A stretch of DNA of 64,000 bases from contig NZ_BNJI01000001.1 in the NCBI RefSeq assembly GCF_016587415.1, positions 1,093,501 through 1,157,500 of the forward strand, read 5' to 3'. Numbering within the stretch: the stretch's first letter is position 1; each line of letters opens with the position of its first letter. The position numbers and the translations under genes are program-made. This document shows positions 44,212 to 53,027 of the stretch, in pieces. The DNA comes from Ktedonobacter sp. SOSP1-85. GTDB taxonomy: Bacteria; Chloroflexota; Ktedonobacteria; Ktedonobacterales; Ktedonobacteraceae. Below the pieces are notes generated by a model. That model made no database searches. It was given only the letters and a program-made list of their open reading frames with translations, and was not told the DNA's origin.

Positions 44212-44306
44212 CAGAGGCGTATGAGAGTCGAACTCACCGGGGACCGCGCCGAGCGACCCCCAGCCGTTTTGAAGACGGTGAGACCCACCGGGGCCCCTAC
44301 GCCTCC
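44212..44306 (-). tRNA. selC: tRNA-Sec (anticodon UCA)
   Basis: 95 nt with an 8-bp acceptor stem (GGAGGCGT with ACGCCTCT, ending in a G-U pair), a long variable arm (GGGTCGCTCGGCGCGGTCCC region), the T-loop GTTCGACTC and anticodon UCA (TGA at 44,270-44,272 on the plus strand). Length, 8-bp acceptor and UCA anticodon are diagnostic of selenocysteine tRNA. The 3' CCA is not fully encoded (CC then T). It implies selenoprotein synthesis in this organism. It sits at the right edge of the accessory island. Confidence 0.9.
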
Positions 44307-44350
44307 TCGTCGGTGGACATGTGCTATTGTGCCACTCGACAAGGTGCCTG

Positions 44351-45007
44351 TCAAGCCAGGGCTCGGATACTCTGTAGGGTGACTTCGGTGAGGTCTTTGA
44401 CGACGAGATTGGCGGCGCGCAGTCCGGGGAGATCACGCTCGCCAGCTACGGCGATGGAGCGCATACCGCCGGCGCGTGCGGCCTCGATTCCGGCGACGGC
44501 ATCCTCGATGACCAGGCAGCGCGTGGGCGCGACACCTAGAGAGTCGGCGGCCTTGAGGAAAACGTCGGGGGCAGGCTTGCCGCGCGCAACCTCTTCACCC
44601 GAGACCAGGGCGTTGAGATAGCGCTCAAGGCCAAGGACTTCGCTGATCAGGGCGATATTTTCGCGGGGCGTGGAGGAGGCGAGGGCCTGGGGATAGCCCG
44701 CCTTGTGGAGAGCGGCAAGCAGTTCTTCCGCGCCAGGAAGGAAGGCGATGGTACGGCGGGCATAGTCGCGGAAGTAGGCCTCTTTGCGGTCGGCCAGTTC
44801 TTTGATGCGCTCAGGGGTGGCCTCGCCGACCATGGTAGGGATGATGGCGTCATTGCGCCAGCCGAAGGTGGACCAGAACTGCTCATCGCTATAGGGGATG
44901 TTCAGGTCCTGCGCCAGGCGATACCAGGCTTTGCGATGGGAGTCGGCACTGTCAATGATGACGCCGTCAAGATCCCAGATTACGGCACGGACGATTGCTT
45001 CTGTCAT
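44351..45007 (-). CDS. HAD-superfamily phosphatase / beta-phosphoglucomutase-like
   Basis: 218 residues. HAD motif I is WDLDGVIIDS, motif II is ALASSTPREN, motif III has Lys in ARGKPAPDVF, and motif IV is VIEDAVAGIEAARAGG. The helical cap between motifs I and II and the motif spacing match beta-phosphoglucomutase or related sugar-phosphate phosphatases. It acts in the cytoplasm; the substrate cannot be fixed. It is transcribed toward tRNA-Sec, and the stop codon is 45 bases from the tRNA 5' end. Confidence 0.85.
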   Translation of the reverse strand: MTEAIVRAVIWDLDGVIIDSADSHRKAWYRLAQDLNIPYSDEQFWSTFGWRNDAIIPTMVGEATPERIKELADRKEAYFRDYARRTIAFLPGAEELLAALHKAGYPQALASSTPRENIALISEVLGLERYLNALVSGEEVARGKPAPDVFLKAADSLGVAPTRCLVIEDAVAGIEAARAGGMRSIAVAGERDLPGLRAANLVVKDLTEVTLQSIRALA

Positions 45008-45375
45008 AGAAATGTGTGCTCCAGTAATGGATGTTTTAGCTGAAGAATAAATGAGCTTTTCTTCATCATATCATATAAGTCCGCTACTGGCGTACGCGGC
45101 TACTAGGGCTGCGCACTGGCGTACGCGGCTACTGGGGGAAGTAACAGGGTACGCCAGTAGCGGGGAGTACCTAGAAATAGACGTATCCCACTGCGTCATG
45201 CTAGAATAAATGGCATATTATAGAAGGAAAAAAATTTTTCCAGCTTCTATCTCAATATCTCAACGGTGTGGGCGAGGTAGAAGGGAAACATTTGGGCTCG
45301 TATGCTAAGCTATTTCTACCATAAAGAAAGCTATCGCGTTGAAATAGATAACTATGTGACCCGGAGGAATTATTG
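45008..45375 (+). repeat. intergenic region with CTACTGGCGTACGCGGCTACT repeats
   Basis: Two direct copies of GCTACTGGCGTACGCGG-like sequence occur at about 45,072 and 45,112, with an inverted GGTACGCCAGTAGCGG at about 45,138. One more copy lies at 7,153. The remainder is AT-rich and probably holds the promoters of the two divergent genes. Confidence 0.55.
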
Positions 45376-46737
45376 ATGAGTTTTCGTAGATTCTTTCAAG
45401 AAGAGATAGAGACCCTTCCTAAAGAGAAGCTGAAAGCACTACAGCTACAGCGTTTGCAGGCGATGGTAGAGCTCGTCTACCACCAGAATTCTTTCTACCG
45501 CAAGCTCTATGATGAAGCGGGGGTCAAGCCTTCGGATATTCAGTCATTGGAAGATATTCGCAAGTTGCCATTCCTGGAGAAGAAGAGCGTGCGCGGGGCC
45601 TACCCCTATGGGATGGCGCTAGCTCCCATTGGCGGCGAGAATGGCGCGGTAGAGGTTCATGCAACCAGTGGCACAACGGGCAAGAGTGTGCCGGTCTTCG
45701 CGACGATGAAGGATATTGAAAACTGGGCGGACTTGAACGCACGCGAGCTATGGATGACAGGTCTGCGGCCAGGCGATGTTTTTATGAATAGCTATGGCTA
45801 TGGGTTGCCCACGGGCGGCTTTGGCTTCCATTATGGCGCGATGAAGATGGGCGTGATGGTCATTCCCATGGGTTCGGATGCGCGCCAGTACGAGCGCTTT
45901 ATCGATTTTATTTTTGACTTTGGCGTGGCTGGCATGTGTATGACGCCCTCCGTTGGACTCTACGTCGGCAATAAGGCGCGCGAGATGGGGATCGACTTCA
46001 AGAAGAGCAAGTTGAAAGTTGGTCTCTTTGGCGCGGAGCCATGGCCCTGGGAGACACGCCTCAAGTTGGAAGAGTATTTTGGTATTACGGCCTACGATGA
46101 GTTTGGCATGACTGAGTTTCTGGGGCCGGGCATGACCTGTGAATGCGAGACACGCGATGGTATGCACGCCTGGGCGGACGCCTTCCTGGTGGAATGCATC
46201 AATCCCGAGACGGGCGAGCCTGTGGGCGAGGGCGAAGAGGGCGAGCTGGTCTGGACCTGGCTCAATGCCGATGGTACGGCGATGCTGCGCTATCGTAGCC
46301 GCGACCTCTCACGCGTCTGGTGGGAGGAGCGCTGCGCCTGTGGACGTACACATCCGAAGATCGCAGCCATTAAGGGACGCACGGATGACGCCGTGCCCAT
46401 TCGCGGCCTGATCGTCTTCCCCAGCCAGATCGAGGCGGCGTTGCTGCGCTTCCCCGAGACGGGCGCGAACTTCCGCATCATCGTCGACAAGCGTAACGGC
46501 CTGGATACCTTCGATCTGAAGGTGGAGGTCAAAGAGAACGCTATGCTGGAGAGCGAAGAGTTTGTGAAGCAGCTCCAGAAGCAGATGGCCGAGGCAGTCA
46601 AGTCTGTCACGGGCAATACGCCGCATGTTCACCTGGTGCCAGCCGATAGCCTGCCACGCGCCACGGGTGGCGAGTCCAAGACCGCCAGCGCGCGCGTCGA
46701 GGATCGACGCAATCTGCAAGCGGTCGAACAGAAGTAA
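45376..46737 (+). CDS. paaK: phenylacetate-CoA ligase
   Basis: 453 residues from the ATG at 45376, with GGAGGA 8-9 bases upstream. The P-loop-like HATSGTTGKSVPVFAT, AEPWPWETRLKLEE and YDEFGMTEFLGPGM motifs place it in the PaaK branch of adenylate-forming enzymes, at the family's usual length. It activates phenylacetate or a related aromatic acid to its CoA thioester using ATP. No other paa genes are in the window. CRCGRTHP-type Cys residues (ERCACGRTHPK) are the usual metal-binding pair of the subfamily. Confidence 0.85.
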   Translation: MSFRRFFQEEIETLPKEKLKALQLQRLQAMVELVYHQNSFYRKLYDEAGVKPSDIQSLEDIRKLPFLEKKSVRGAYPYGMALAPIGGENGAVEVHATSGTTGKSVPVFATMKDIENWADLNARELWMTGLRPGDVFMNSYGYGLPTGGFGFHYGAMKMGVMVIPMGSDARQYERFIDFIFDFGVAGMCMTPSVGLYVGNKAREMGIDFKKSKLKVGLFGAEPWPWETRLKLEEYFGITAYDEFGMTEFLGPGMTCECETRDGMHAWADAFLVECINPETGEPVGEGEEGELVWTWLNADGTAMLRYRSRDLSRVWWEERCACGRTHPKIAAIKGRTDDAVPIRGLIVFPSQIEAALLRFPETGANFRIIVDKRNGLDTFDLKVEVKENAMLESEEFVKQLQKQMAEAVKSVTGNTPHVHLVPADSLPRATGGESKTASARVEDRRNLQAVEQK

Positions 46738-46753
46738 GGCGAAGAGTAAAGAG

Positions 46754-46795
46754 AAGGGGGCGGACCCGCTAATCAGCGGGTCCGCCCCCTTTATA
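46754..46795 (+). terminator. terminator after paaK
   Basis: A 17-bp perfect stem, AAGGGGGCGGACCCGCT with AGCGGGTCCGCCCCCTT (46,754-46,770 with 46,775-46,791), has a 4-nt loop and is followed by TATATGCTTT. Confidence 0.85.
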
Positions 46796-46965
46796 TGCTT
46801 TCTGTGAGAATGAAATGATCCTTTCGTCTATGGGGACAAACAAGCTTGCTAGACAAAGCTTCAGCAACGCTGTATAATACCGTCTCTAGAGAAGGGTGTG
46901 CAAGAGTATTTTTGTGATCAATATGATCAATGACTAGCAATCACGCTCGAAGAGAGGCATGTTAG

Positions 46966-48474
46966 ATGACCACGACAACTATCCCACGCGGGAAATATCA
47001 CATTTGGACGGTTGGCTGTCAGATGAATCAGGCCGACTCGCAGCGTATTCAGACGATGCTGGAGGGGATGGGCTGGGAAGAGGCAAATATGGATCAGGCG
47101 AATCTCGTGGTCCTCAATACTTGTAGCGTACGTAAGGCTCCCGAGGAGAAGGCTCACAACCAGCTCGCGCTGCTCAAATACGCCAAGGAGAAGCGCGACG
47201 ATTTGCTGGTAGCACTCATGGGCTGCATGATTGGCAATCAGAAGACCATTGATGAACTGAGCAAGCGCTATCCGCATATTGACCTTTTCATGAAGGTTGA
47301 GCAGGCTGACATTCTGCCACGCTTCCTGGAGGAGCGTTGGACCCCTATCTCTGGCGCTGGCTGCCTCGATATTGAGTTCATGCCAAATGAAGAGGCGCTC
47401 TCTGAGCAGGCGCAGCGCCTCACCATACTGCCGAATGAGCCACAGACTCCGACCTTCGCCACCTCTTTTTCGCGTTCGGGGAAACGTACTGTGCTGCCGA
47501 TGGCGATTACGCCCAAGCCCGGCGAGCGCATCGCACATTATCCTACGAAGATTGAGCCAAAGAAGGCCAGTCCGACCGCATGGTTGCCTATCGTGCTGGG
47601 CTGTAACAAGGTGTGTACCTACTGTATAGTACCGTACCGCCGTGGACGCGAGCGCAGCCGTCCCATAGATGAGTTGATGATAGAGGCTCGCCTGCTGGTG
47701 GAGAAGGGGGCAAAAGAGGTCACGCTACTGGGACAGACCATTGAATCCTATGGCCTGGACCTGGCAAATCAGCCAAACCTGGCGGACCTGATGACGAGCT
47801 TGAGCGAGATCGATGGCCTGGACCGCATTCGCTTTATGACCTCCTATCCGCGCTATATGACGGATAGCATGATCGAGCGTATGGCCAGCCTGCCCAAGGT
47901 CTGCGAACACCTCAATATTCCAGTCCAGGCGGGCCATAACGATACGCTGAAGCGCATGAAACGCGGCTATAGCATCGAGGAATACTACGAGAAGATCGAC
48001 CGTGTCCGTGAGCTCTGGCCGAATATATCGCTCTCGACAGATGTCATTGTTGGCTTCTGCGGCGAGACCGATGAAGAGTTTCAGACGACCCTGGACATGA
48101 TTGAGCGCGTACGCTTTGATGTTGTACACGTCGCCGCCTACTCAGTACGCCCGGGAACAGTCGCGGCACGCTGGGAGGATGATATTCCCCTGGTGGAGAA
48201 GAAGCGCCGCTTGCACGCGGTGGAAGAGGTCCAGAGCAAAATCGCCCTGGCGATCAATCAACAGTACCTGGACAGGATCGAAGAGGTACTGGTCGAAGAA
48301 AGCAATGAGACTCATGGACGCCAGCAGTGGAAGGGACGCAACCGGGCCAACAAGCTCGTCTTCTTCCCACAACCTGAGGAGGGGCAGCAGCCCATCCAGA
48401 TTGGCGATCTCGTCAATGTGCGTATTGAACGGACCACACCCTGGTCCCTTCAAGGTTGCGCTGTTGAGGTATAA
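46966..48474 (+). CDS. miaB: tRNA-2-methylthio-N6-isopentenyladenosine synthase MiaB
   Basis: 502 residues. The UPF0004 domain has three Cys (WTVGCQMNQAD, LNTCSVR, MGCMIGN). The radical-SAM cluster motif is LGCNKVCTYCIVPYRRGRER, followed by VTLLGQTIESYG and IPVQAGHNDTLKRMKRGYS. A C-terminal TRAM domain ends the protein. An insert of about 50 residues lies between the first two domains compared with E. coli MiaB. It methylthiolates A37 of tRNAs reading UNN codons. The TPR gene follows 43 bases later, probably in the same transcript. Confidence 0.9.
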   Translation: MTTTTIPRGKYHIWTVGCQMNQADSQRIQTMLEGMGWEEANMDQANLVVLNTCSVRKAPEEKAHNQLALLKYAKEKRDDLLVALMGCMIGNQKTIDELSKRYPHIDLFMKVEQADILPRFLEERWTPISGAGCLDIEFMPNEEALSEQAQRLTILPNEPQTPTFATSFSRSGKRTVLPMAITPKPGERIAHYPTKIEPKKASPTAWLPIVLGCNKVCTYCIVPYRRGRERSRPIDELMIEARLLVEKGAKEVTLLGQTIESYGLDLANQPNLADLMTSLSEIDGLDRIRFMTSYPRYMTDSMIERMASLPKVCEHLNIPVQAGHNDTLKRMKRGYSIEEYYEKIDRVRELWPNISLSTDVIVGFCGETDEEFQTTLDMIERVRFDVVHVAAYSVRPGTVAARWEDDIPLVEKKRRLHAVEEVQSKIALAINQQYLDRIEEVLVEESNETHGRQQWKGRNRANKLVFFPQPEEGQQPIQIGDLVNVRIERTTPWSLQGCAVEV

Positions 48475-48517
48475 TTAGCAATTTAAATAGCAAATTCACA
48501 GGTGGAGGTGTCGTTCG

Positions 48518-49336
48518 ATGACGCAAACACTATCATCGGAAGAGAAGATCCGACTCAAAAAACAGTGGACTGATCAGGCGATAAAACAGGCCCAGGAAGG
48601 CTCGTGGGACGAAGCTGTTCAGACCAATAAAAACGTTTTGAATATTTTTCCCACAGAGCCTGACGCCTATAATCGTCTGGGTAAGGCTTACAGCGAGTTG
48701 GGGCAGTACCAGAACGCACATGATGCCTACTCGCAGACCTTAAAGTATAGCCCGGCTAATACCATTGCCAGGAAGAATATTGACCGCCTGGCTCTGCTGA
48801 TTGAGCAGGAAGGGCCGGTCTCTGCCCGTGGGAGAGAGCGCATTGATCCGCGCCTCTTTGTGGAGGAGAAGGGCAAGACCGCTGTGACCGAGCTGGTCAA
48901 TATTGCCACAAGCGCCATTCTAGCGAAAGTTGGAGTTGGTGATGTCGCGCAACTGCACATCAATGGGCATACCCTTCAGGTGCGCAACTCGGAGGAGGAG
49001 ATTATTGGACAGGTCGAGCCACGCCTGGCCAACCGCATTATTGAGTTCACACAGGGTGGCAACCGCTATGTCGCTGGCATCCAGGCAGTGGAAAACGGGC
49101 GTGTACGCATTATTACCCGCGAGGTGTACCAGCATCCCAACATGTTTGGTAAGGTGAGCTTCCCCTCGCAGGGTGGTGGTGACACGATCCGCGCGTACAT
49201 TAAGGACTCGATGCTGCGCCTCGACCGTGATGACGATGAAGATTTCTCGAACGAGGACGAGTACTACGACAGCGGTGATGAGAGCGAAGAGGCCGAAGAC
49301 GTGGAGTTCGACGGCAATCTCGACTCTGAAGAGTAA
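48518..49336 (+). CDS. TPR-repeat protein with acidic tail
   Basis: 272 residues, GGTGGAGG before the ATG. Residues 15-90 hold two TPR motifs (AIKQAQEGSWDEAVQTNKNV; AYNRLGKAYSELGQYQNAHD). The middle 110 residues are a beta-rich domain I do not recognise (VGDVAQLHINGHTLQVRNSE). The last 40 residues are almost all Asp and Glu. Probably a cytoplasmic scaffold. It lies between miaB and a PucR regulator. Confidence 0.7.
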   Translation: MTQTLSSEEKIRLKKQWTDQAIKQAQEGSWDEAVQTNKNVLNIFPTEPDAYNRLGKAYSELGQYQNAHDAYSQTLKYSPANTIARKNIDRLALLIEQEGPVSARGRERIDPRLFVEEKGKTAVTELVNIATSAILAKVGVGDVAQLHINGHTLQVRNSEEEIIGQVEPRLANRIIEFTQGGNRYVAGIQAVENGRVRIITREVYQHPNMFGKVSFPSQGGGDTIRAYIKDSMLRLDRDDDEDFSNEDEYYDSGDESEEAEDVEFDGNLDSEE

Positions 49337-49419
49337 ATACGACTGCGCATCAGAGATGCGTAGAGTTTTTCGTAGTCTAGAAGCATGTAGGCACGTCCCT
49401 ACTGAGAGAATGAAATCCC

Positions 49420-51042
49420 GTGAGTAACATGAGCAGTCTCTTACCATCAGCGTCATCGGCCTCAGTCCGAAATATTCTGACCCTGCTCTCCTCACGGGAT
49501 GCTCATTTAGTAGCGGGAGCAGGAGGGCAGGAGCGTCGTGTCACCTGGGCGAGTCCTATGCGCGTGCGTCTCCCTGCATTTGAGAGTGTGCAAGGTGGCG
49601 AAATTGCCCTCCTGACCCTCTCACAGCTCCGCCGCTTGAACGAAACCCTTCCCCATCTCCTAAATAGCCTCCACCAGGCGGGCGTATCCGCTGTAGCGGT
49701 AGGCGCAGCCTCCAGCGAGGCCCTGGGCGAGGAGTCGCTCGCCTTTGCCGATCGGCATAACCTGCCGCTCATTCTCCTCCCGGCCAATGCGCAGATAGAA
49801 GAGATTGCCCGCGAGATTATCTACTTTGTGGTCAGCTTTCGTGGCGAGATCGAGCGCCAGGCGACCGAGATCGCCCATCACTTGATGCAATTGAGCGTCC
49901 AGGGAGTAGGTGCTCAGGGCATCTGTGACTACCTGGCTCTGCACCGGCAGAAATGGGTTGTCGTAGAAGACGCCGAACATGAGATCCGTAATCAGGGCGT
50001 TCCTCCCGAACGCCAGTCATTACCTCTGACGATACACCTCAATGACCAGGTGCTCAGGCAACAGGGACTGACGCGCGTGGTCGAGCCGATTATGATTCGC
50101 CATGAGGCGGTTGGCTATATCTCCCTGATTGGGGAAGAGAATAACTTTGACTACCTGGAACGCATCATCCTACGCCAGGTAGCCCCTATTCTCGCCATGG
50201 AGGTCGCCCGTGAGCGGGAGCGCAATGAGGTAGAGAATCGCTACCATGTCGAGGCGTTTACCAATATTTTACAGGGGCGTTATCAGCAGCCGGAAGAGGT
50301 GCTAGCAAGGGCTCGTATTTTAGGCTATGACCTGGCCGTTCCCCAGGTGGTCGCCGTTTTTGAGATTGCTTCCACAGAGGCGGCACCCTCCACACATAGC
50401 CCGACCCTCCCCCAGTGGGGCAGGCGGGTACGGGATGAGCTACAACGCGTCTGGCCTGGCTGCTGGATTCTTACAGAGACGCGGCGCCTGGTGGCGTTGC
50501 TGCCCCTGAGCACACCAGGAGAGAAGAGTAGCGGCACAGGCGAAGGTGAGATCTATGAGCGTCTCCAGCGCGTGGAGACACGTCTGCGCATTGAGGGACA
50601 CACACAATGCTCCTGTGGTATTGGCCGGATCTCGCAGCAGCTTCAGGGCATTCCACAGTCGTACCGCGAGGCGCAACAAGCTCTGGAGATTGGCAGCCGC
50701 CTCTTCGGTGAAGGCAAGCTACACTCCTTCTCACGGCTAGGTGTCTACCGCCTGCTCTTCCACCTGGATGGGCATAACGAACTCAATACCTTCTACCAGG
50801 AGACGCTCGGTCCCCTGCTCAACTCAGATAGCCGCAACGATGGGACGCTGCTCGAAACGCTAGAATGCTTCTTCCGCTGCAATGGCAATCTGAGCGAGAC
50901 CGCACGCACCATGCACCTGCACCGCAACTCACTGCTCTATCGCCTCGGGCGTATCGAGGAACTACTCGGGCACTCTTTGGAAGACGCGGAACTGCGCCTC
51001 TCGCTCCAGATCGCCCTCAAGATTCACCACTTGCGTAAGTAG
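49420..51042 (+). CDS. PucR-family transcriptional regulator
   Basis: Up to 540 residues; GTG 49420 or ATG 49429 are both possible starts. The N-terminal PucR domain (LTLLSSRDAHLVAGAG ... GEIALLTLSQLR) is followed by a GGDEF-like middle domain and the C-terminal HTH_30 (FFRCNGNLSETARTMHLHRN SLLYRL region). PucR-type proteins control catabolic genes, often for purines, sugars or aromatics. The effector is unknown. It converges on the Sua5 gene with a 20-bp gap. Confidence 0.85.
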   Translation: MSNMSSLLPSASSASVRNILTLLSSRDAHLVAGAGGQERRVTWASPMRVRLPAFESVQGGEIALLTLSQLRRLNETLPHLLNSLHQAGVSAVAVGAASSEALGEESLAFADRHNLPLILLPANAQIEEIAREIIYFVVSFRGEIERQATEIAHHLMQLSVQGVGAQGICDYLALHRQKWVVVEDAEHEIRNQGVPPERQSLPLTIHLNDQVLRQQGLTRVVEPIMIRHEAVGYISLIGEENNFDYLERIILRQVAPILAMEVARERERNEVENRYHVEAFTNILQGRYQQPEEVLARARILGYDLAVPQVVAVFEIASTEAAPSTHSPTLPQWGRRVRDELQRVWPGCWILTETRRLVALLPLSTPGEKSSGTGEGEIYERLQRVETRLRIEGHTQCSCGIGRISQQLQGIPQSYREAQQALEIGSRLFGEGKLHSFSRLGVYRLLFHLDGHNELNTFYQETLGPLLNSDSRNDGTLLETLECFFRCNGNLSETARTMHLHRNSLLYRLGRIEELLGHSLEDAELRLSLQIALKIHHLRK

Positions 51043-51062
51043 CCTGCCAGGGGGCGGCGAGG

Positions 51063-52148
51063 TTAGCAAGGAATGAGTTTGCCGCCGGTGGCTTTGAGCA
51101 GGCGGTCGCGAATGGCGAGGCCAAGGCCCGTTTCAGGGAAGGCGCGACAGAGGATCACATCGACTCCGGCGTCTTCGAGAGTGCGCAGGCCAGCGAAGAG
51201 GCGCGAAGCAACCTTTGTGGAATCATCTTCACTCCCAAGAACATACATCGAGGCGCCACTGGATTGAAAATACGCCACATCTTCATCGGCGATCAAGACG
51301 CCCACGGTCTCGCCCTGGCGCTGGCGACGCTGAAGCTCCAGCAGCATGGCGTGGCGCATGGACATTGATGCGCCTTCAAAGAGGAAGGCGGGCACACGAG
51401 GCGCATAGTGAATCAACATCTGCCCAGGCGACTTCTGCGCCTCGGCCTCATGCGCGAGATCAGGAGTGGCGAGCGAGCGAACGCGTGGCGGCTGCACCTG
51501 GGGAAGAAGGGCGCGCAATGCCTCCAGGCTCACACCGCCTGGTCGAAGGATCGTTGGCAGCTCTGAACTCATATCGAGAATCGTAGACTCGACCCCGACA
51601 GTACTGGCTCCACCATCGAGAATCAAAGGGATGCGTCCCTTGAGATCGGCCTCGACATGCTGTGCGGTCGTAGGGCTTACATGCATAAAGCGATTGGCGC
51701 TGGGCGCGGCAACAGGCGCATCAAGGGCACGAATGAGGCCAAGGGCGACCGGGTGAGAGGGCATACGGATAGCGACGGTATCCAGCCCCGAGGTTACGAG
51801 ACGAGGCACACGTGGATGGGCTGGCAGAACGAGGGTAAGAGGGCCGGGCCAGAAGTGGCGCATCACCTGCCGGGCCTGTTCGGAGATATCGCGCACGAGC
51901 TGCTCTATATCGGCCTCGGAGGCAATATGTACAATCAAGGGATCACTATAGGGGCGCTCTTTGGCCGCGAATATCTTCTCAACAGCGGCTGGTTGCAGAG
52001 CCGCAGCCCCCAGGCCATACACGGTCTCCGTAGGGAACACGACAAGCTCGCCCGCGCGCAGGAGGGTGGCCGCGTGTGCCAGAATACGCTCTTCTGGTTG
52101 CCTGGAATTGATAGGTAGTATTTCAGTTTGTATAGTAGGCATGGCCAT
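51063..52148 (-). CDS. L-threonylcarbamoyladenylate synthase (Sua5/YrdC)
   Basis: 361 residues from the ATG at 52148 (GGGAGAGAG upstream). The YrdC domain occupies the first 200 residues: GELVVFPTETVYGLGAAA, KERPYSDPLIVHI, PGPLTLVLPAH and VAAPSANRFMHVSPTTAQHV, with the Lys/Arg/Ser residues that bind ATP and bicarbonate. A Sua5 C-terminal domain follows (SPGQMLIHYAPRVPAFLFEG). It makes threonylcarbamoyl-AMP for the t6A37 modification of tRNAs, so with miaB it adds a second tRNA position-37 enzyme in this cluster. Confidence 0.9.
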   Translation of the reverse strand: MAMPTIQTEILPINSRQPEERILAHAATLLRAGELVVFPTETVYGLGAAALQPAAVEKIFAAKERPYSDPLIVHIASEADIEQLVRDISEQARQVMRHFWPGPLTLVLPAHPRVPRLVTSGLDTVAIRMPSHPVALGLIRALDAPVAAPSANRFMHVSPTTAQHVEADLKGRIPLILDGGASTVGVESTILDMSSELPTILRPGGVSLEALRALLPQVQPPRVRSLATPDLAHEAEAQKSPGQMLIHYAPRVPAFLFEGASMSMRHAMLLELQRRQRQGETVGVLIADEDVAYFQSSGASMYVLGSEDDSTKVASRLFAGLRTLEDAGVDVILCRAFPETGLGLAIRDRLLKATGGKLIPC

Positions 52149-52458
52149 GAAACTCTCTCCCGACATAGGTTTTGGTTAATATATTTGAGGAAACGGGCCG
52201 CCTTACCCTGCTTAGAAAGACAGGGGGATGCGACGGCCCTAACAACGCTCCATAGAGTTAGAACATCTGCTGTGCGTGACATGTATGGATAAACAGTACA
52301 CCAAACAAATCACATACAAACTTGGCTACCATTTGTATGGTGTCCAAAATACCGTAAATGGATTCTTGTCAGCAAGATTGCCACGTTTGTCGAACAAGAA
52401 ATACACTGCATCTGCGAAGCCAATACCTGACCTATATAGTAGGTAGGCGGCCACTTAG
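52149..52458 (+). other. intergenic region, no feature recognised
   Basis: AT-rich DNA between Sua5 (minus strand) and the XRE gene (minus strand). It probably holds the sua5 promoter. No RNA, repeat or ORF is supported. Confidence 0.35.
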
Positions 52459-52824
52459 CTATAATAAAGCTGCTAGCCAAGTGGTATGGAGTGGTATTGT
52501 GAGGTGCTCAGTCTCAACACTCCACACCAGGGGATATGCAGCCTCGTCTAGTTCATTATATTTCCTTTGATAGTCCTTTGTGCGTTGTTTACGATCCCGC
52601 ATGACGTTGTAGATATTGAGACCATCAACATCGTCTATCGAAAACTGTTTTCCTACTCTCTTGCTGAGAGCTTCTAGTACTTTCGCTGCAACTTCTTGAG
52701 TGGTACGGTGTGTCGGATCTTCAATCCGAACAATAGTAGATTCGGATACATTAGCCAAGTCTGATAGCTCTTTTCGGCTGATGTAATTTGATTCTCGGAT
52801 TTCCCTCAAAGTAGGCATTGACAT
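52459..52824 (-). CDS. XRE-family HTH regulator
   Basis: 121 residues from the ATG at 52824, with GGGAGGAATT upstream. A Cro/C1-type HTH is at the N-terminus (NYISRKELSDLANVSESTIV RIE). A middle stretch, VLEALSKRVGKQFSIDDVDG, and a C-terminal tail follow. It faces away from tnpB across a cluster of tandem repeats, which are its most likely operators. Confidence 0.8.
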   Translation of the reverse strand: MSMPTLREIRESNYISRKELSDLANVSESTIVRIEDPTHRTTQEVAAKVLEALSKRVGKQFSIDDVDGLNIYNVMRDRKQRTKDYQRKYNELDEAAYPLVWSVETEHLTIPLHTTWLAALL

Positions 52825-52896
52825 AATTCCTCCCTTCTCTAAGATTGCTTCAAGCATACTTCTTACTAAGATATGCGTCAAGATGTATTCATTTGC

Positions 52897-52962
52897 AAAT
52901 ATCTTGGATTTTATCTTGACAAATATCTTGGATTTTATCTTGACAAATATCTTGGATTTTAA
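52897..52962 (+). repeat. 24-bp tandem repeat (2.7 copies), probable operators
   Basis: Units starting at 52,897, 52,921 and 52,945 each read AAATATCTTGGATTTTATC then TTGAC in the two full copies. Inverted ATCTT half-sites (AAGATATGCGTCAAGAT) precede them at about 52,868. They lie between the divergent XRE and tnpB genes, so regulation of one or both is likely. Confidence 0.8.
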
Positions 52963-52990
52963 TATACTAAGATCAGCAACAAACTATTTT

Positions 52991-53011
52991 TCCCGTGTGC
53001 CTGAAACGGGC
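52991..53011 (+). repeat. left-end hairpin of TnpB element 2
   Basis: CCCGT-GTGCCTGAA-ACGGG, immediately before the tnpB ribosome site; it resembles IS200/IS605-type left ends. Confidence 0.5.
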
Positions 53012-53027
53012 GAAGGGAGACAAGACG

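Noticed and set aside
44212..44306. tRNA-Ser or another long-variable-arm tRNA
   Set aside because: The UCA anticodon complement, 8-bp acceptor and 95-nt length are specific to tRNA-Sec.
52897..52962. Possible CRISPR array
   Set aside because: The 24-bp units are directly adjacent with no unique spacers and number fewer than three, so they are tandem repeats, most likely operators.
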